DNA of 64,000 nt from contig NZ_JAUTAE010000001.1 in assembly GCF_030818415.1 (NCBI RefSeq), positions 1,180,501 through 1,244,500 on the forward strand. Reading direction: 5' to 3'. The notes below the pieces were generated by a model. The model worked only from the letters and a program-made list of their open reading frames with translations, did no database searches and was not told the DNA's origin. Below, one piece after another: positions 28,186 through 40,296 of the stretch (position 1 is its first letter; the number at the start of each line of letters is the position of its first letter). Position numbers and translations under genes: made by a program. The stretch is from Sphingomonas sp. SORGH_AS_0950. GTDB lineage: Bacteria; Pseudomonadota; Alphaproteobacteria; Sphingomonadales; Sphingomonadaceae.

Positions 28186-30492
28186 ATGATCGTGGATATG
28201 CGCGCGGAGCGTCAGGACAGGCCGGATATCGCCGACGTGGAAAGCCATGACGGGCGCTATGATCCGGCCTATGCCGAGCCCGTGGCCGCGCCGCCCGCCA
28301 GCCCGTGGCTGGACGACGGCCCCCTGCCCCCGCCCGAGGAACCCGCCCCGCGCTGGCCGATGATCCTGGCGATCGGGGCATCGGTACTGTGGTTCGGCGG
28401 CATGCTGGCCTGGGGACTGCTGGGCACGAAGGCCCCGTCGGCCGAGGGGCTGGCCTCGTTCGTCACGCTGGCGCTGGCCGGGCCGATGCTGATCGCGATC
28501 CTGTGGCTGCTCGCCCAGCGCAGCAGCTCTGCCGAGCAGCGCCGTTTCGCAATGACCGCGCATGACATGCGCCGCGAGGCGATGGCGCTGGAGCGTGCGG
28601 TCGGGATGATCGGGCGCGCGCTGGAGGCCAATCGATCCGAATTGTCGGCACAGGCGATCGCGCTGGGCGAAATGGCGCAGGCCGCCGAAACCCGGTTCAA
28701 CGCGATCGCGCGCGACCTGTCCGACGATATCCAGATGGTCGAGGCGCATGGCCGCGTGCTGAGCGATGTCGCCGGGACCAGCCAGGCCTCGCTTGCGCAC
28801 CTGCTCGACGCGCTGCCCCGCGCCGTCGACGAGGTCGGCGAAGCGGGCGACCGGATGGCTGAGGCGGCGCGATCGGCCGAGAGCCATGCCGCCGCGCTCG
28901 ACGCGCAACTGGTCGCGCTGGGCCGCCGGGGGCAGGATGCGGACACCATCGCCAGCGGCGCGGCGCAGCGTCTGGCGACCCATATCGAACAAATGGAGGC
29001 GACCAGCCGGACCGCCAGCGCGCATCTGGAAACGGTGACGGCCAGCGTCGCGACCACGATCGACGCGCTGCTCGACCGCACTGCCGAAGCGATCGACCAG
29101 TCGCGCAAGGGCATTGCCGCGCAGGGTGACGCGATGCTGGCGATGGTCGGGGCCAATCAGGCCGCGCTCGAAAGCGCCGCGCGCGACAGCGCCGACGCGC
29201 TGGCCGAGCGGGTGGGAAGCGTCGACCAGGCCATTGCCCGCCTGACCGCCGAGTTGGAGGGACAGCGGATCGCGGGCGAGGCGATGATCGACGCGCTGGA
29301 CGCGCAGCTCGACCGGGTGGAGGCGCGCATGGCCGTGCTCCACACCCAGGGCACCGAAAAGTCGCAGATGCTGGCCGCGTCGATCAGCGCGCTCGGCGGA
29401 TCGGCGGACGCGATGACCGGCGCGCTGGAAGCGGGCGAGACGATGGCCAACCGGGTCATCGCCACCACCGAGACGCTGCTGATCGCGCTCGACGCCGCCG
29501 CGCGCGAGATCGACGAGACGCTGCCCGAAGCGCTGGGCCGGCTCGACCAGCGGATGCACGCCAGCCATGAAGTCGTGGTCGAGACCAAGCCCGAGCTGCT
29601 CGCGCTGGTCGCGGCGGCCGAAAGCACGCATGAGGCGATCGCCGCCATCGCCGACGTCATCGCCGAACAGCGCCAGACGCTGGAAACGCTGTCGGGTTCG
29701 CTGATCGAGACGCTGTCGACCGGCCGTGCCAAGGCCGATGCGCTGGGCATGATGGTCGACGAGACGATCGACCGCTCGCACCGCTTCGCCGACGAGGCCG
29801 CACCCAAGCTGGTCGATGCGCTGCTGCGCGTCCGCGAGACGGCGGCGACCGCCGCGGAAAGCGCCCGCGAGACGCTGGCCGAGGTCATTCCCCAGGCCGC
29901 CCATGCGCTGGAGATCGCCAGTGCCGAGGCGATGCGCCGCGCGACCGGCGACACCGTCGAGCGACAGGTTCATGCCATCGTTGAGGCGACGCAGGGCGCG
30001 GTCGAGGCCGCCACCCGCGCCACCGAAAGGCTGGCTCGCCAGGCCGAGCAGATCGCCGAGAAGACGGCCCTGGTCGAAAACCGGATCGAGGAGGCCCGCA
30101 CCGAGCGGGAAGAGGCCGACCGCGACAGCTTCGCCCGCCGCGCGTCGCTGCTGGTCGAATCGCTCAATTCGGCGTCGATCGACATCGCCAAAATCTATGC
30201 CCCCGAGGTCACCGACAGCGCCTGGGCGGCCTATCTGAAGGGGGATCGCGGCGTCTTCACCCGGCGTGCGGTGCGCATCCTCGACTCGCATCAGGCGCGC
30301 GATATCGCCGAGCTGTATGACGACGACCTGAAGTTCCGCGAGCATGTGAACCGCTACATCCACGATTTCGAGGCGATGCTGCGCGGCGTGCTGGCCCAGC
30401 GGGACGGATCGCCGCTGGGCGTGACCCTGCTGTCGTCGGATATGGGCAAGCTCTATGTCGCGCTGGCGCAGGCGATCGAGCGGTTGCGGTAG
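28186..30492 (+). CDS. Large membrane-anchored coiled-coil protein, TipN-like
   Basis: The product is 768 aa. A proline-rich cytoplasmic N-terminus (residues 1-57) is followed by two membrane helices (about 58-81 and 90-109), about 540 residues of Ala/Glu/Arg heptads predicted as coiled coil, and a compact C-terminal domain (about 650-768; GVFTRRAVRIL, FREHVNRYIHDFEAML). Two N-terminal helices, a long coiled coil and a C-terminal FTRR...YIxDFExML block are features I associate with TipN, the Caulobacter new-pole landmark, and its relatives. The link is by architecture only. The neighbours are divergent signalling-like genes. The start at 28186 has a GGGGG-rich leader but no strong Shine-Dalgarno sequence; M5 is an alternative. 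Confidence 0.7.
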   Translation: MIVDMRAERQDRPDIADVESHDGRYDPAYAEPVAAPPASPWLDDGPLPPPEEPAPRWPMILAIGASVLWFGGMLAWGLLGTKAPSAEGLASFVTLALAGPMLIAILWLLAQRSSSAEQRRFAMTAHDMRREAMALERAVGMIGRALEANRSELSAQAIALGEMAQAAETRFNAIARDLSDDIQMVEAHGRVLSDVAGTSQASLAHLLDALPRAVDEVGEAGDRMAEAARSAESHAAALDAQLVALGRRGQDADTIASGAAQRLATHIEQMEATSRTASAHLETVTASVATTIDALLDRTAEAIDQSRKGIAAQGDAMLAMVGANQAALESAARDSADALAERVGSVDQAIARLTAELEGQRIAGEAMIDALDAQLDRVEARMAVLHTQGTEKSQMLAASISALGGSADAMTGALEAGETMANRVIATTETLLIALDAAAREIDETLPEALGRLDQRMHASHEVVVETKPELLALVAAAESTHEAIAAIADVIAEQRQTLETLSGSLIETLSTGRAKADALGMMVDETIDRSHRFADEAAPKLVDALLRVRETAATAAESARETLAEVIPQAAHALEIASAEAMRRATGDTVERQVHAIVEATQGAVEAATRATERLARQAEQIAEKTALVENRIEEARTEREEADRDSFARRASLLVESLNSASIDIAKIYAPEVTDSAWAAYLKGDRGVFTRRAVRILDSHQARDIAELYDDDLKFREHVNRYIHDFEAMLRGVLAQRDGSPLGVTLLSSDMGKLYVALAQAIERLR

Positions 30493-30523
30493 GCGGCAAC
30501 GGGCGCGTAGCCTGGCCGCGTGC

Positions 30524-30613
30524 CCTTCGACTTCGCTCCGTGCGAACGGAGGTGCAAACACGGCCCGGCGTCCTATCCCGACCTCCGTTCAGCCTGAGCG
30601 AAGTCGAAGGCCA
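30524..30613. repeat. REP-like inverted pair 3
   Basis: Arms at 30524-30550 (CCTTCGACTTCGCTCCG...) and 30585-30613 (CCGTTCAGCCTGAGCG...) are near reverse complements. They lie in the gap between the convergent coiled-coil gene and the DUF1467 gene, the 3' end of the long leftward nuo-rnj run. Confidence 0.82.
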
Positions 30614-30644
30614 CGTATCGCATCGGCCACCGGCCAAACCAGGC

Positions 30645-30920
30645 TCAGACGCCCCGGCTCATCCCGCTCCAGTCGAGCATGTCGGCGGTGATCCAGCCAT
30701 AAACGTAATTGAGGTAGAAGAGCGCGAACATCACCGTCGCGGTGATCGTCGTGCGCCGCAGGAAGCGCCCGACGGCAAAGACGTGCGGGGCGCTTTCGGC
30801 GGTGCCGGGGATGTGCGTCTCCCCGGCCTCATGCGCGGTCCTGACCCCGAAGGGCAGGACCAGGAACACCGCGAGGAACCAGAACAGGACGTAGATCGCA
30901 AGCGCCGACGTCCAGTGCAT
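30645..30920 (-). CDS. DUF1467 family membrane protein
   Basis: This 91-aa protein has two membrane helices (SALAIYVLFWFLAVFLVLPF and TITATVMFALFYLNYVYGW) and the DUF1467 signature LPFGVRTAHEAGE between them. The function of the family is unknown. In alphaproteobacteria it typically follows the RNase J gene, as here with a gap of four bases, so it is probably the last gene of this transcript. Confidence 0.88.
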   Translation of the reverse strand: MHWTSALAIYVLFWFLAVFLVLPFGVRTAHEAGETHIPGTAESAPHVFAVGRFLRRTTITATVMFALFYLNYVYGWITADMLDWSGMSRGV

Positions 30921-30924
30921 GGCA

Positions 30925-32559
30925 TCAGCCCTCGATCAGGAGGACGTCGACGATCGGCTTCTTGCCGGTCCAGCGGGTCGCGACCCGGCGCACCGACAGG
31001 CGGATATCCTCGCGCAGCTTGTCGGTGGCGCGGCGCGGGCCGTCCACCGCCTTGGCGGCGGCCGCCACCGCTTCGGCGATGAAGGCATCGCGCTCGTCCT
31101 CGACGGGCACGCCCTGCACCCGCACCTGGGGGCTGCCGACCAGCCGCCCCTTGGCGACCGCGACGCCGACCGAAATCTGGCCGTTGATCGCCAGCTTGCG
31201 GCGCTCGTTCATCGTCGACCCGTCCGAGGGCAGGATCACGTCGCCGTCCAGCACCAGACGGCCGACCGGCGCGTTGCCGATCTTGGTCGCGTTGCCCGGC
31301 AGCAGGCGAACGATGTCGCCGTCCGACTGGACCAGCGTCTGCGGCACGCCCTGCGTCGTCGCGAAGCGGGCATGTTCCATCATATGCCGCATCTCGCCAT
31401 GCACCGGCATCAGCGTGCGGGGACGCAGCCACTTGTACATCTGGGCCAGTTCGGGCTGGCCGGGATGGCCCGACACATGGACATGCGCCTGGCGCTCGGT
31501 GACCATGCGGACGCCCTTGCCCGCCAGGATGTTCTGGATACGACCGACCGCGGTCTCGTTGCCCGGAATCTGGCGCGCGGAGAAGATCACCGTATCGCCC
31601 GTGTCGAGGCGGATCGTATGGCTGCCCTCGGCGATCCGCGACAGTGCGGCGCGCGGCTCACCCTGCCCGCCGGTCGCGACGATCAGCACGCGGTCCTTGG
31701 GAAGCCGCATCGCGGTTTCGGGATCGACCGTTTCGGGGAAGCCCTTGAAGTAGCCACAAGCCTTGCCGACCTTCAGGATCCGGTCGAGCGAGCGGCCGGT
31801 GACGCACAGCTTGCGCCCGGTCTCCTTGGCGACCTCGCCCAGCGTCACCAGACGCGCGGCATTGGATGCGAAGGTGGTGACGACCACCCGGCCCTTGGCC
31901 TTGGCGACCGTCTCGGCGATGCCCGGACGGACGCTGGCTTCCGAGCCCGAGGCTTCGGTGTTGAAGGCGTTGGTCGAATCGCAGACCAGGATGTCGACAC
32001 CCCGGTCGCCGATCGACGACAGCTGCGCCGGGCTGGCGGGCTTGCCGATCACCGGGGTCGGGTCGATCTTCCAGTCGCCAGTGTGGAACACCCGGCCGAC
32101 AGCGGTCTCGATCAGCAGCGCATTGGCCTCGGGGATCGAGTGCGACAGCGGAACGAAGGTGAAGTCAAACGGGCCGACCTCGAACGCCTTGCCCGCCTCC
32201 ATCACGCGCAGCTTGACGCGGCTGGCGCTGCCCTCTTCCTCCAGCTTGCCGCGAACCAGCCCGGCGGTGAAGGCGGTGGCATAGATCGGCACGCCCAGAT
32301 CCTCGGCCAGATAGGGCAGCGCGCCGATATGGTCTTCATGCCCATGGGTCAGCACGATGCCGACCAGATCGTCCAGCCGATCCTCGATGAAGGACAGGTC
32401 GGGCAGGATCACGTCGATGCCGGGATAGGCCGGATCGGCGAAGGTGATGCCGCAATCGACCATCACCCATTTGCCTTCGGTGCCGTACAGGTTCACGTTC
32501 ATGCCGATTTCGCCCGAGCCACCGAGCGCGCAGAACAGCAATTCTTTCTTGGGAGTCAT
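30925..32559 (-). CDS. rnj: Ribonuclease J
   Basis: RNase J is a metallo-beta-lactamase/beta-CASP nuclease with 5'-3' exonuclease and endonuclease activity on RNA, used for rRNA maturation and mRNA decay. The 544-aa protein has the metal site THGHEDHIGALPY (His72, His74, Asp76, His77), PLSHSIPE, FHTGDWKID, the beta-CASP motifs (VVVTTFASNAAR; VHVSGHPGQPE) and MPVHGEMRHM. The C-terminal degradosome-like domain is present. It follows coaX after a 137-bp gap that holds a small hairpin. Confidence 0.95.
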   Translation of the reverse strand: MTPKKELLFCALGGSGEIGMNVNLYGTEGKWVMVDCGITFADPAYPGIDVILPDLSFIEDRLDDLVGIVLTHGHEDHIGALPYLAEDLGVPIYATAFTAGLVRGKLEEEGSASRVKLRVMEAGKAFEVGPFDFTFVPLSHSIPEANALLIETAVGRVFHTGDWKIDPTPVIGKPASPAQLSSIGDRGVDILVCDSTNAFNTEASGSEASVRPGIAETVAKAKGRVVVTTFASNAARLVTLGEVAKETGRKLCVTGRSLDRILKVGKACGYFKGFPETVDPETAMRLPKDRVLIVATGGQGEPRAALSRIAEGSHTIRLDTGDTVIFSARQIPGNETAVGRIQNILAGKGVRMVTERQAHVHVSGHPGQPELAQMYKWLRPRTLMPVHGEMRHMMEHARFATTQGVPQTLVQSDGDIVRLLPGNATKIGNAPVGRLVLDGDVILPSDGSTMNERRKLAINGQISVGVAVAKGRLVGSPQVRVQGVPVEDERDAFIAEAVAAAAKAVDGPRRATDKLREDIRLSVRRVATRWTGKKPIVDVLLIEG

Positions 32560-32696
32560 TCACTTCCTGACAATGAGCGCCCACCCCGCTGAAAGCGGGT
32601 CCGGGGCGATAGGGATGCGCCGGTCAGGGCGCGGTCATCTCTTCACGAACCATGCGCCCTGCGGCATCTCGCGGGCTGCACGATCCGAAACTCTTA

Positions 32697-33476
32697 TTAC
32701 CGAATATGGGCGCGTTCCCACAGGATCGCCAGCCCCTGAATGGTCAGATCGGGTTCGATATGATCGAATACGTCGGTATGCGGGCTCAGCAGCGCGGCGA
32801 GACCGCCGGTTGCCAGCACCTTGACCGGCCGCCCAACCTGCGCCTTCAGGCGCGCGACCAGTCCCTCGATCATCGCGACATAGCCCCAGAAGATGCCGAT
32901 ATGCATCTGGTCGACCGTGTTGCGGCCGATGACATTGCGGCTTTCCGGCGCCTCGATCGCGATGCGCGGCAGCTTGGCGGCGGCGGTGACGAGCGCGTCG
33001 AGCGACAGGTTGATGCCCGGCGCGATGATCCCGCCCTTATAGGCGCCCTGATAGTCGCTGATGTCGAAGGTCGTCGCGGTGCCGAAATCGATGGTGATCA
33101 GATCGCCGGGATAGAGTGCGTGCGCCGCAATGGTGTTCACCGCGCGGTCCGCGCCCAGCGAGGCGGGCTCGTTGACGTCGATCTCTATGCCCCATTCGGC
33201 GGCGCCGCGACCGGCGATCAGCGGGTCGACCTTGAAATATTTCTGCGCCAGCACTTCCAGATTGTGGAGCGCGCGCGGCACCACGGTCGCGATGATGACC
33301 CCGGTCACATCCTCGCGCGCATAGCCTTCCAGTGCGAGCAACTGGTTGATCCAGACCGCATATTCGTCGCCGGTCCGACGCGGATCGGTCGCGATCCGCC
33401 ACCGGCCCTTGATCGTCCGCCCTTCGAGCAGCGCGAAGACCACATTCGTGTTCCCGGCATCGATCGCAAGCAGCAT
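32697..33476 (-). CDS. coaX: Type III pantothenate kinase
   Basis: CoaX performs the first step of coenzyme A synthesis, is not feedback-inhibited by CoA, and needs a monovalent cation. The 259-aa ASKHA-fold protein has the phosphate loop [33 protein letters not shown] with the catalytic Asp, [13 protein letters not shown] and [11 protein letters not shown]. It lies nine bases after birA in the same leftward run. Confidence 0.95.
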   Translation of the reverse strand: MLLAIDAGNTNVVFALLEGRTIKGRWRIATDPRRTGDEYAVWINQLLALEGYAREDVTGVIIATVVPRALHNLEVLAQKYFKVDPLIAGRGAAEWGIEIDVNEPASLGADRAVNTIAAHALYPGDLITIDFGTATTFDISDYQGAYKGGIIAPGINLSLDALVTAAAKLPRIAIEAPESRNVIGRNTVDQMHIGIFWGYVAMIEGLVARLKAQVGRPVKVLATGGLAALLSPHTDVFDHIEPDLTIQGLAILWERAHIR

Positions 33477-33485
33477 GGGGGTCCT

Positions 33486-34190
33486 TCAGATCAGGAAAAT
33501 GTCACCGGCATGGATGACATGCACCGAGCCATCCGCCAAGCCGAGCCGTAAAGCCCCGTCCCCCGCCAGTCCGTCGAAGACGCCGTCGAGGCTCTGTCCG
33601 TCGGGCAAGCGGGCATTCAAGGGCGTGCCACGCGGATGCGCCCGCGATTCCCAGCGCGCGGTCACGGCGGACAGACCCCAGGTCCGCCACGCCTCGACCC
33701 AGCAGGACATGGCCTCGGACAGCCGGTCCTGCATCGACGCCACGCTGACCGCTACGCCCTGTGCCGCCAGCGAGGTCGTCGCCCGGTCGGGCAGGTCGGG
33801 CGCGGAGGCCAGGTTGATGCCGATGCCGATAATGACCGCATCCCCCACCCGCTCCAGCAATATGCCGGACAGCTTGGCGCCGTCGATCAGCAGGTCGTTG
33901 GGCCATTTGAGGCGAAGCCGGTCTTCGATCGCGGGGAGGCAGGATCGCACCGCCTCTTCGATCGCCACCGCGGCGACCAGCGCCAGCGTCGCGGGGCTCG
34001 GATCGCCCGGCTGCAACCGCACCAGCGTCGATCCGTAATAATTGCCGATGGGCGAGGACCAGTCCCGCCCCTGGCGTCCGCGCCCCGCCGTCTGGCGGTC
34101 GGCGCGGAGCCAAAGACCGTCTTCGCCGCCCGCCTCCGCAAGCTGGCGAAGATCGGCATTGGTCGATCCCGTTTCCGGGACGTGCAGCAC
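33486..34190 (-). CDS. birA: Biotin--[acetyl-CoA-carboxylase] ligase (no HTH domain)
   Basis: BirA attaches biotin to the carboxyl-carrier protein. The 234-aa protein is the short, non-regulatory form: it begins right at the catalytic domain and lacks the N-terminal DNA-binding domain of E. coli BirA. Visible motifs are TGSTNADL, TAGRGRQGRDWSSP (biotinyl-AMP loop), LKWPNDLLIDGAKLSGIL with the catalytic Lys, and GIGINL. The C-terminal SH3-like domain is complete. The start is GTG at 34190, five bases after the nuoN stop. Placement after nuoN is common in alphaproteobacteria. Confidence 0.93.
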   Translation of the reverse strand: MLHVPETGSTNADLRQLAEAGGEDGLWLRADRQTAGRGRQGRDWSSPIGNYYGSTLVRLQPGDPSPATLALVAAVAIEEAVRSCLPAIEDRLRLKWPNDLLIDGAKLSGILLERVGDAVIIGIGINLASAPDLPDRATTSLAAQGVAVSVASMQDRLSEAMSCWVEAWRTWGLSAVTARWESRAHPRGTPLNARLPDGQSLDGVFDGLAGDGALRLGLADGSVHVIHAGDIFLI

Positions 34191-34195
34191 TCGGC

Positions 34196-35658
<1,463 letters not shown>

Positions 35659-35659
<1 letters not shown>

Positions 35660-37212
35660 CAGTGCGCCTCCCCGTGCGCAGCTTGGTGCTCAGGGGCATG
35701 GGTGGTGGCCAGCGCCGGGTTACCGGCGGTGGGGCGGCTGTCCGAACCGGGGTTGGCCCGGTCGATCCGCTGGAGCAGGATCGTCACGTCCTTGCGCATC
35801 GGCGCCAGGAAGCTTTCCGGATAGACGCCCATCCACAAAGTCACCGCCGCGATTGGGGCCAGCAGCCAGAGCTCGCGCGCCGACATGTCGGGCATCGCCG
35901 CCACCTCGTCCGACTTGATCTCGCCATAAGCGATCCGCCGGTAGAGATAGAGCATATACGCCGCACCCAGGATGATGCCCGTGGTGCAGAGCAGCGCGGT
36001 CCAGGTCGACACCTGATAGGTGCCCATCAGCGACAGGAACTCGGCGACGAAGCCGCTGGTGCCCGGCAGACCGATCGACGCCATGGTGAAGAACAGGAAG
36101 AACACGGCGTATTTCGGCATGTTGATCGACAGCCCGCCATAGCGCGCGATCTCACGGGTGTGCAGCCGGTCATAGATGACGCCGACGCACAGGAAGAGCG
36201 CGCCCGACACCAGACCATGGCTGAGCATCATGATCATCGCGCCCTCGATACCCTGCTGGTTGAAGGCATAGAGGCCGATGGTCACGATCGCCATGTGCGC
36301 GACCGACGAATAGGCGATCAGCTTCTTCATGTCGGACTGCACCAGCGCGACCAGCGAGGCATAGATCACCGCCACCGCCGACAGCGCGAAGATCAGCCAG
36401 GTCAGCTGTCCGCTCGCCTCCGGGAACATCGGCAGCAGGAAGCGCAGGAAGCCATAGCCACCCAGCTTCAGCAGGACGCCCGCCAGGATGACCGAACCCG
36501 CCGTCGGCGCCTGGACGTGCGCGTCGGGAAGCCAGGTGTGGACTGGCCACATCGGCATCTTGACCGCGAACGACGCGAAGAAGGCGACCCACAACCAGGT
36601 CTGGACCGAGGCCGGGAAGTCATAGGCGAGAAGCGCCGGGATCGAGGTCGTGCCCGCCGTGCGCGCCATATAGAGCATCGCGACGAACATCAGCAGCGAG
36701 CCGAGCAGCGTGTACAGGAAGAACTTGTACGACGCGTAGATGCGGTTCGCCCCGCCCCAGATGCCGATGATCAGATACATCGGGATCAGGCCGGCTTCGA
36801 AGAAGACGTAGAAGAGGAACAGGTCCTGCGCTGCGAAAGTGCCGATCATCAGCACCTCGGTGAACAGGAACAGCCCCATATATTCGGGAACGCGCTTGTC
36901 GATCGCGCGCCAGCTGGCGCCGATGCAGATCGGCATGAGGAACACGCTGAGCATGATCAGCAGTAGCGCGAAACCGTCGATGCCGAGCGACCAGCCGAAC
37001 GGGCCGAAGATGCCGGGGGCATGTTCGACGAATTGCCACTGCGCGCCGCCCACGTCGAACTGCGTCCAGAGCACGATGCCCAGGACGAAGTCGACCAGCG
37101 TGGCGGCCAGCGCCAGCATCCGCGCGCCCTGCGCGTTGAGGAAGAGGCAGGCGATCGCGGCAACAGCCGGGACCGCCAGCATGACGGAGAGGATCGGGAA
37201 GCCCTGCATCAC
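35659..37212 (-). CDS. nuoM: NADH-quinone oxidoreductase subunit M
   Basis: This second antiporter-like subunit of complex I has 517 aa and about 14 helices. Diagnostic segments are the Glu-containing FTEVLMIGTFAAQDLFLFYVFFEA, KMPMWPVHTWLPDAHVQAPT and KKLIAYSSVAHMAIVTIGL. The C-terminal 45 residues are a polar, His-containing tail (THAPEHQAAHGEAH). It is separated from nuoL by four bases. Confidence 0.95.
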
Positions 37213-37216
37213 GCGA

Positions 37217-39325
37217 TCAACCCAAAATGGCCCAGGTGACGGCCGCGGTCAGGCCGATCAACATGACGAACGCATAGCTGTAAAGGTATCCCGTCTGGAA
37301 GCGCGCCGCACCCTTGCTGCCTTGCTGGATAAGCCAGGCAACGCCGTTGGGGCCGAAGCGGTCGATCGTCTTCTCGTCGCCACGGTGCCACAGGAACCGG
37401 CCGATCGCGAAAGCGGGGCGCACGAAGAGGAAATGGTAGATCTCGTCGAAATACCATTTGTTGAGGAGGAAGCGGTACAGGATGCGGAACTGGTCCGCAA
37501 ACTTGGCCGGGAATTCCGGCGCACGGATATAGGTCAGATACGCGGTCAGCAGACCGAGCAGCATCACCACCGTCGCCGACAGCTTCACCCACACCGGCAC
37601 GCCGTGCATCGAGTGCATCAGGTGCTCGTTGAAGGCGATCGCGCCCTTCCAATAGGTCTCGCCCGCCTCCGGCTCGATGAACCAGCCGTGGAAGACGAAG
37701 CCCGCCGCGATCGCGCCGATCGACAGGACGATCAGCGGGATCAGCATGACCAGCGGGCTTTCATGCGGGTGATAGCCGCCGGTGCCCTCGGGCATATCGG
37801 CATGGCCCGCACTGTGGACGTGCGGCTCGTGACCGGCATCTTCCGAATGCGCGTCATTGTGGTGCGCATCATGAGCCGCCCCGTGCGCATGATCGTCATG
37901 GCCATGGCCATGCGCGTCATGGATCGCGTGCTGGATATGCTCCGACCCGGTCCAGCGCGGCTTGCCCCAGAAGGTCAGGAACATGAGGCGCCACGAATAG
38001 AAGCTGGTCAGCAGCGCGGCGATCACGCCCGCCCAGAAGGCGAAGCCCGAACCACCTGCATAGGCGACCTCGATGATCGCGTCCTTCGAGTGGAAACCCG
38101 CGAAACCGAACGCCATCGGATTGCCGAACAGAGCCGGGATACCGACGCCGGTGATCGCCAGCGTGCCCATCATCATCGCCCAGAAGGTGAGCGGGATGTG
38201 GCGGCGCAGGCCACCATAATAGCGCATGTCCTGCTCGTGATGCATCGCATGGATCACCGAGCCCGCACCCAGGAACAGCAGCGCCTTGAAGAAGGCGTGC
38301 GTGAACAGGTGGAACATCGCCGCGCCGTACGCGCCGACGCCGGCCGCGAAGAACATATAGCCGAGCTGCGAACAGGTCGAATAGGCGATGACGCGCTTGA
38401 TGTCGGTCTGCACCGTGCCAACGGTCGCGGCGAAGAAGCAGGTGCAGGCGCCGATCACGGTGATCACGCCCAGTGCGGTCGGCGACGTCTCGAACATCGG
38501 CGACAGGCGGCACACCATGAACACGCCCGCGGTCACCATGGTCGCCGCGTGGATCAGCGCCGACACCGGGGTCGGGCCTTCCATCGCGTCCGGCAGCCAG
38601 GTGTGGAGACCCAGCTGCGCCGACTTGCCCATCGCACCGACGAACAGCAGCAGGCAGAGCACGGTCATCGTGTCGAAGCGATAGCCGAGGAACCCGATGG
38701 TCGACCCCGCCATGGTCGGCGCGGCCGCCAGGATTTCCGGGATCGACACCGTCTTGAACACCAGGAAGGTGCCGAAGATGCCGAGCATGAAGCCCAGGTC
38801 GCCGACGCGGTTGACGACGAACGCCTTGATCGCGGCCGCATTGGCCGAGGGCTTACGGAACCAGAAGCCGATCAGCAGGTAGGACGCGAGACCCACGCCT
38901 TCCCAGCCGAAGAACATCTGGACCAGATTGTCCGCCGTCACGAGCATCAGCATCGCGAAAGTGAAGAGGCAGAGATAGGCGAAGAAGCGCGGCTGATCCG
39001 GCTCCTCGCTCATATAGCCCCAGCTATAGAGGTGGACGAGCGCCGAGACGCTGGTGATGACCACCAGCATGATCGCGGTCAGCGAGTCGACGCGCAGCGC
39101 CCAGTCGACCGACATGTCGCCGCTGGTGATCCAGTGGAGAACCGGCGTGACCGTCGCGACATTGGCGCCCGACAGATAGCCGATGAAGATCGGCCAGGAC
39201 AGCGCACAGGAAATGAACAGCGCGCCGGTCGTGACGACCTTGGCGGGCACGTTCCCGATGGCCTTGTTGCCGAACCCCGCAATGGCGGCGGCCAGCAACG
39301 GCAGGAAGACGATAGCGAGGATCAA
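37217..39325 (-). CDS. nuoL: NADH-quinone oxidoreductase subunit L with His-rich loop
   Basis: NuoL is the distal antiporter-like subunit, whose C-terminal lateral helix spans the membrane arm. The 702-aa protein contains [26 protein letters not shown] and [17 protein letters not shown]. An unusual hydrophilic loop encoded by about 37760-37950 (around residues 460-525) holds roughly 18 histidines with Asp and Gly (e.g. [14 protein letters not shown]), a candidate metal-binding stretch. The start is TTG at 39325, five bases after the nuoK stop. Confidence 0.94.
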   Translation of the reverse strand: MILAIVFLPLLAAAIAGFGNKAIGNVPAKVVTTGALFISCALSWPIFIGYLSGANVATVTPVLHWITSGDMSVDWALRVDSLTAIMLVVITSVSALVHLYSWGYMSEEPDQPRFFAYLCLFTFAMLMLVTADNLVQMFFGWEGVGLASYLLIGFWFRKPSANAAAIKAFVVNRVGDLGFMLGIFGTFLVFKTVSIPEILAAAPTMAGSTIGFLGYRFDTMTVLCLLLFVGAMGKSAQLGLHTWLPDAMEGPTPVSALIHAATMVTAGVFMVCRLSPMFETSPTALGVITVIGACTCFFAATVGTVQTDIKRVIAYSTCSQLGYMFFAAGVGAYGAAMFHLFTHAFFKALLFLGAGSVIHAMHHEQDMRYYGGLRRHIPLTFWAMMMGTLAITGVGIPALFGNPMAFGFAGFHSKDAIIEVAYAGGSGFAFWAGVIAALLTSFYSWRLMFLTFWGKPRWTGSEHIQHAIHDAHGHGHDDHAHGAAHDAHHNDAHSEDAGHEPHVHSAGHADMPEGTGGYHPHESPLVMLIPLIVLSIGAIAAGFVFHGWFIEPEAGETYWKGAIAFNEHLMHSMHGVPVWVKLSATVVMLLGLLTAYLTYIRAPEFPAKFADQFRILYRFLLNKWYFDEIYHFLFVRPAFAIGRFLWHRGDEKTIDRFGPNGVAWLIQQGSKGAARFQTGYLYSYAFVMLIGLTAAVTWAILG

Positions 39326-39330
39326 CCCGA

Positions 39331-39639
39331 TTACCCCTTCATCCGGTTGACGTCGTCGACCGCGATGGTGCCGCGGCCACGGAAATAGATGACCAGGATC
39401 GCCAGACCGATCGCCGATTCACCGGCGGCCACGGTTAGCACGAACATGGCGAAGACCTGTCCCACCAGATCCTGAAGCGCGGCCGAGAAGGCGACGAGGT
39501 TCAGGTTCACGGCGAGCAGGATGAGTTCGATCGCCATGAGGATGACGATCAGGTTCTTCCGGTTGAGGAAGATACCCAGCACCCCCATGGTGAACAGGAT
39601 CGCTGCGACGACCAGATAATGGACGAGACCGATCGTCAC
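39331..39639 (-). CDS. nuoK: NADH-quinone oxidoreductase subunit K
   Basis: This 102-aa, three-helix membrane subunit of complex I carries the two conserved membrane glutamates ([14 protein letters not shown] and [14 protein letters not shown]) of the proton path. Its GTG start lies inside the nuoJ stop (GTGA). Confidence 0.95.
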   Translation of the reverse strand: MTIGLVHYLVVAAILFTMGVLGIFLNRKNLIVILMAIELILLAVNLNLVAFSAALQDLVGQVFAMFVLTVAAGESAIGLAILVIYFRGRGTIAVDDVNRMKG

Positions 39640-40247
39640 AGTTCCACCCCCTGCCCGATGGGCTGATTGATGTTGCGGATCGCCTCATGCGGCTGACGCG
39701 CATTCTGCTTGGCGATGTTCTGCGGACGGACGCCGCCGCGCTTGCGATGCGTGAGTACGATCGCGCCGATCATCGCGACGAGCAGGACCAGGCCCGCCCC
39801 TTCGAAGATGAACAGGTAACGCGTGTACAGCAGGTTGCCGATCGCCTGGATGTTGGACACCTCGGGCGCGATCGGGGCCGCACGGGCCGCCAGCTGCACG
39901 CCGCCGACGCTCCAGGCCTGGAAGGCGATGATGACCTCGGCCAGCAGGGCGACGGCGAGTGCCAGGCCCAGCGGCAGATAGCGCGCAAAGCCCGCCCGCA
40001 TCGCCGCGACCTCGATATCGAGCATCATGACGACGAAGAGGAACAACACCGCGACCGCGCCCACATAGACGATGACGAGCAGCATCGCGATGAACTCGGC
40101 CCCGCACAGCACCATGAGGCCCGCGGCGTTGAAGAACGCCAGGATCAGCCACATGACCGAGTGCACCGGATTGCGCGACGCGATCGTGAACCCTGCGGAC
40201 ACGATCACCATGGTCGCGAAAATATAGAAGGCGATAGCCTGTATCAC
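39636..40247 (-). CDS. nuoJ: NADH-quinone oxidoreductase subunit J
   Basis: NuoJ is a 203-aa subunit with five helices; the conserved third helix ([23 protein letters not shown]) can form the pi-bulge involved in coupling. The C-terminal 40 residues are polar ([19 protein letters not shown]). It overlaps nuoK and lies about 50 bases after nuoI. Confidence 0.95.
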   Translation of the reverse strand: MIQAIAFYIFATMVIVSAGFTIASRNPVHSVMWLILAFFNAAGLMVLCGAEFIAMLLVIVYVGAVAVLFLFVVMMLDIEVAAMRAGFARYLPLGLALAVALLAEVIIAFQAWSVGGVQLAARAAPIAPEVSNIQAIGNLLYTRYLFIFEGAGLVLLVAMIGAIVLTHRKRGGVRPQNIAKQNARQPHEAIRNINQPIGQGVEL

Positions 40248-40296
40248 TGCCTGTCAGGCCCCTTTTCTGTCCGCCCCGAACCGTTGGTCGCGGGCT

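Noticed and set aside
28084..30561. 825-codon open frame opposite the coiled-coil gene
   Set aside because: The plus-strand reading has membrane helices, heptads and a conserved C-terminal domain, whereas this one has only low-complexity Arg/Gly/Asp sequence.
36839..39388. 849-codon open frame on the plus strand opposite nuoM/nuoL
   Set aside because: It is antisense to well-supported nuo genes; its Arg/His/Asp-rich composition is typical of high-GC shadow frames, and no family motif is present.
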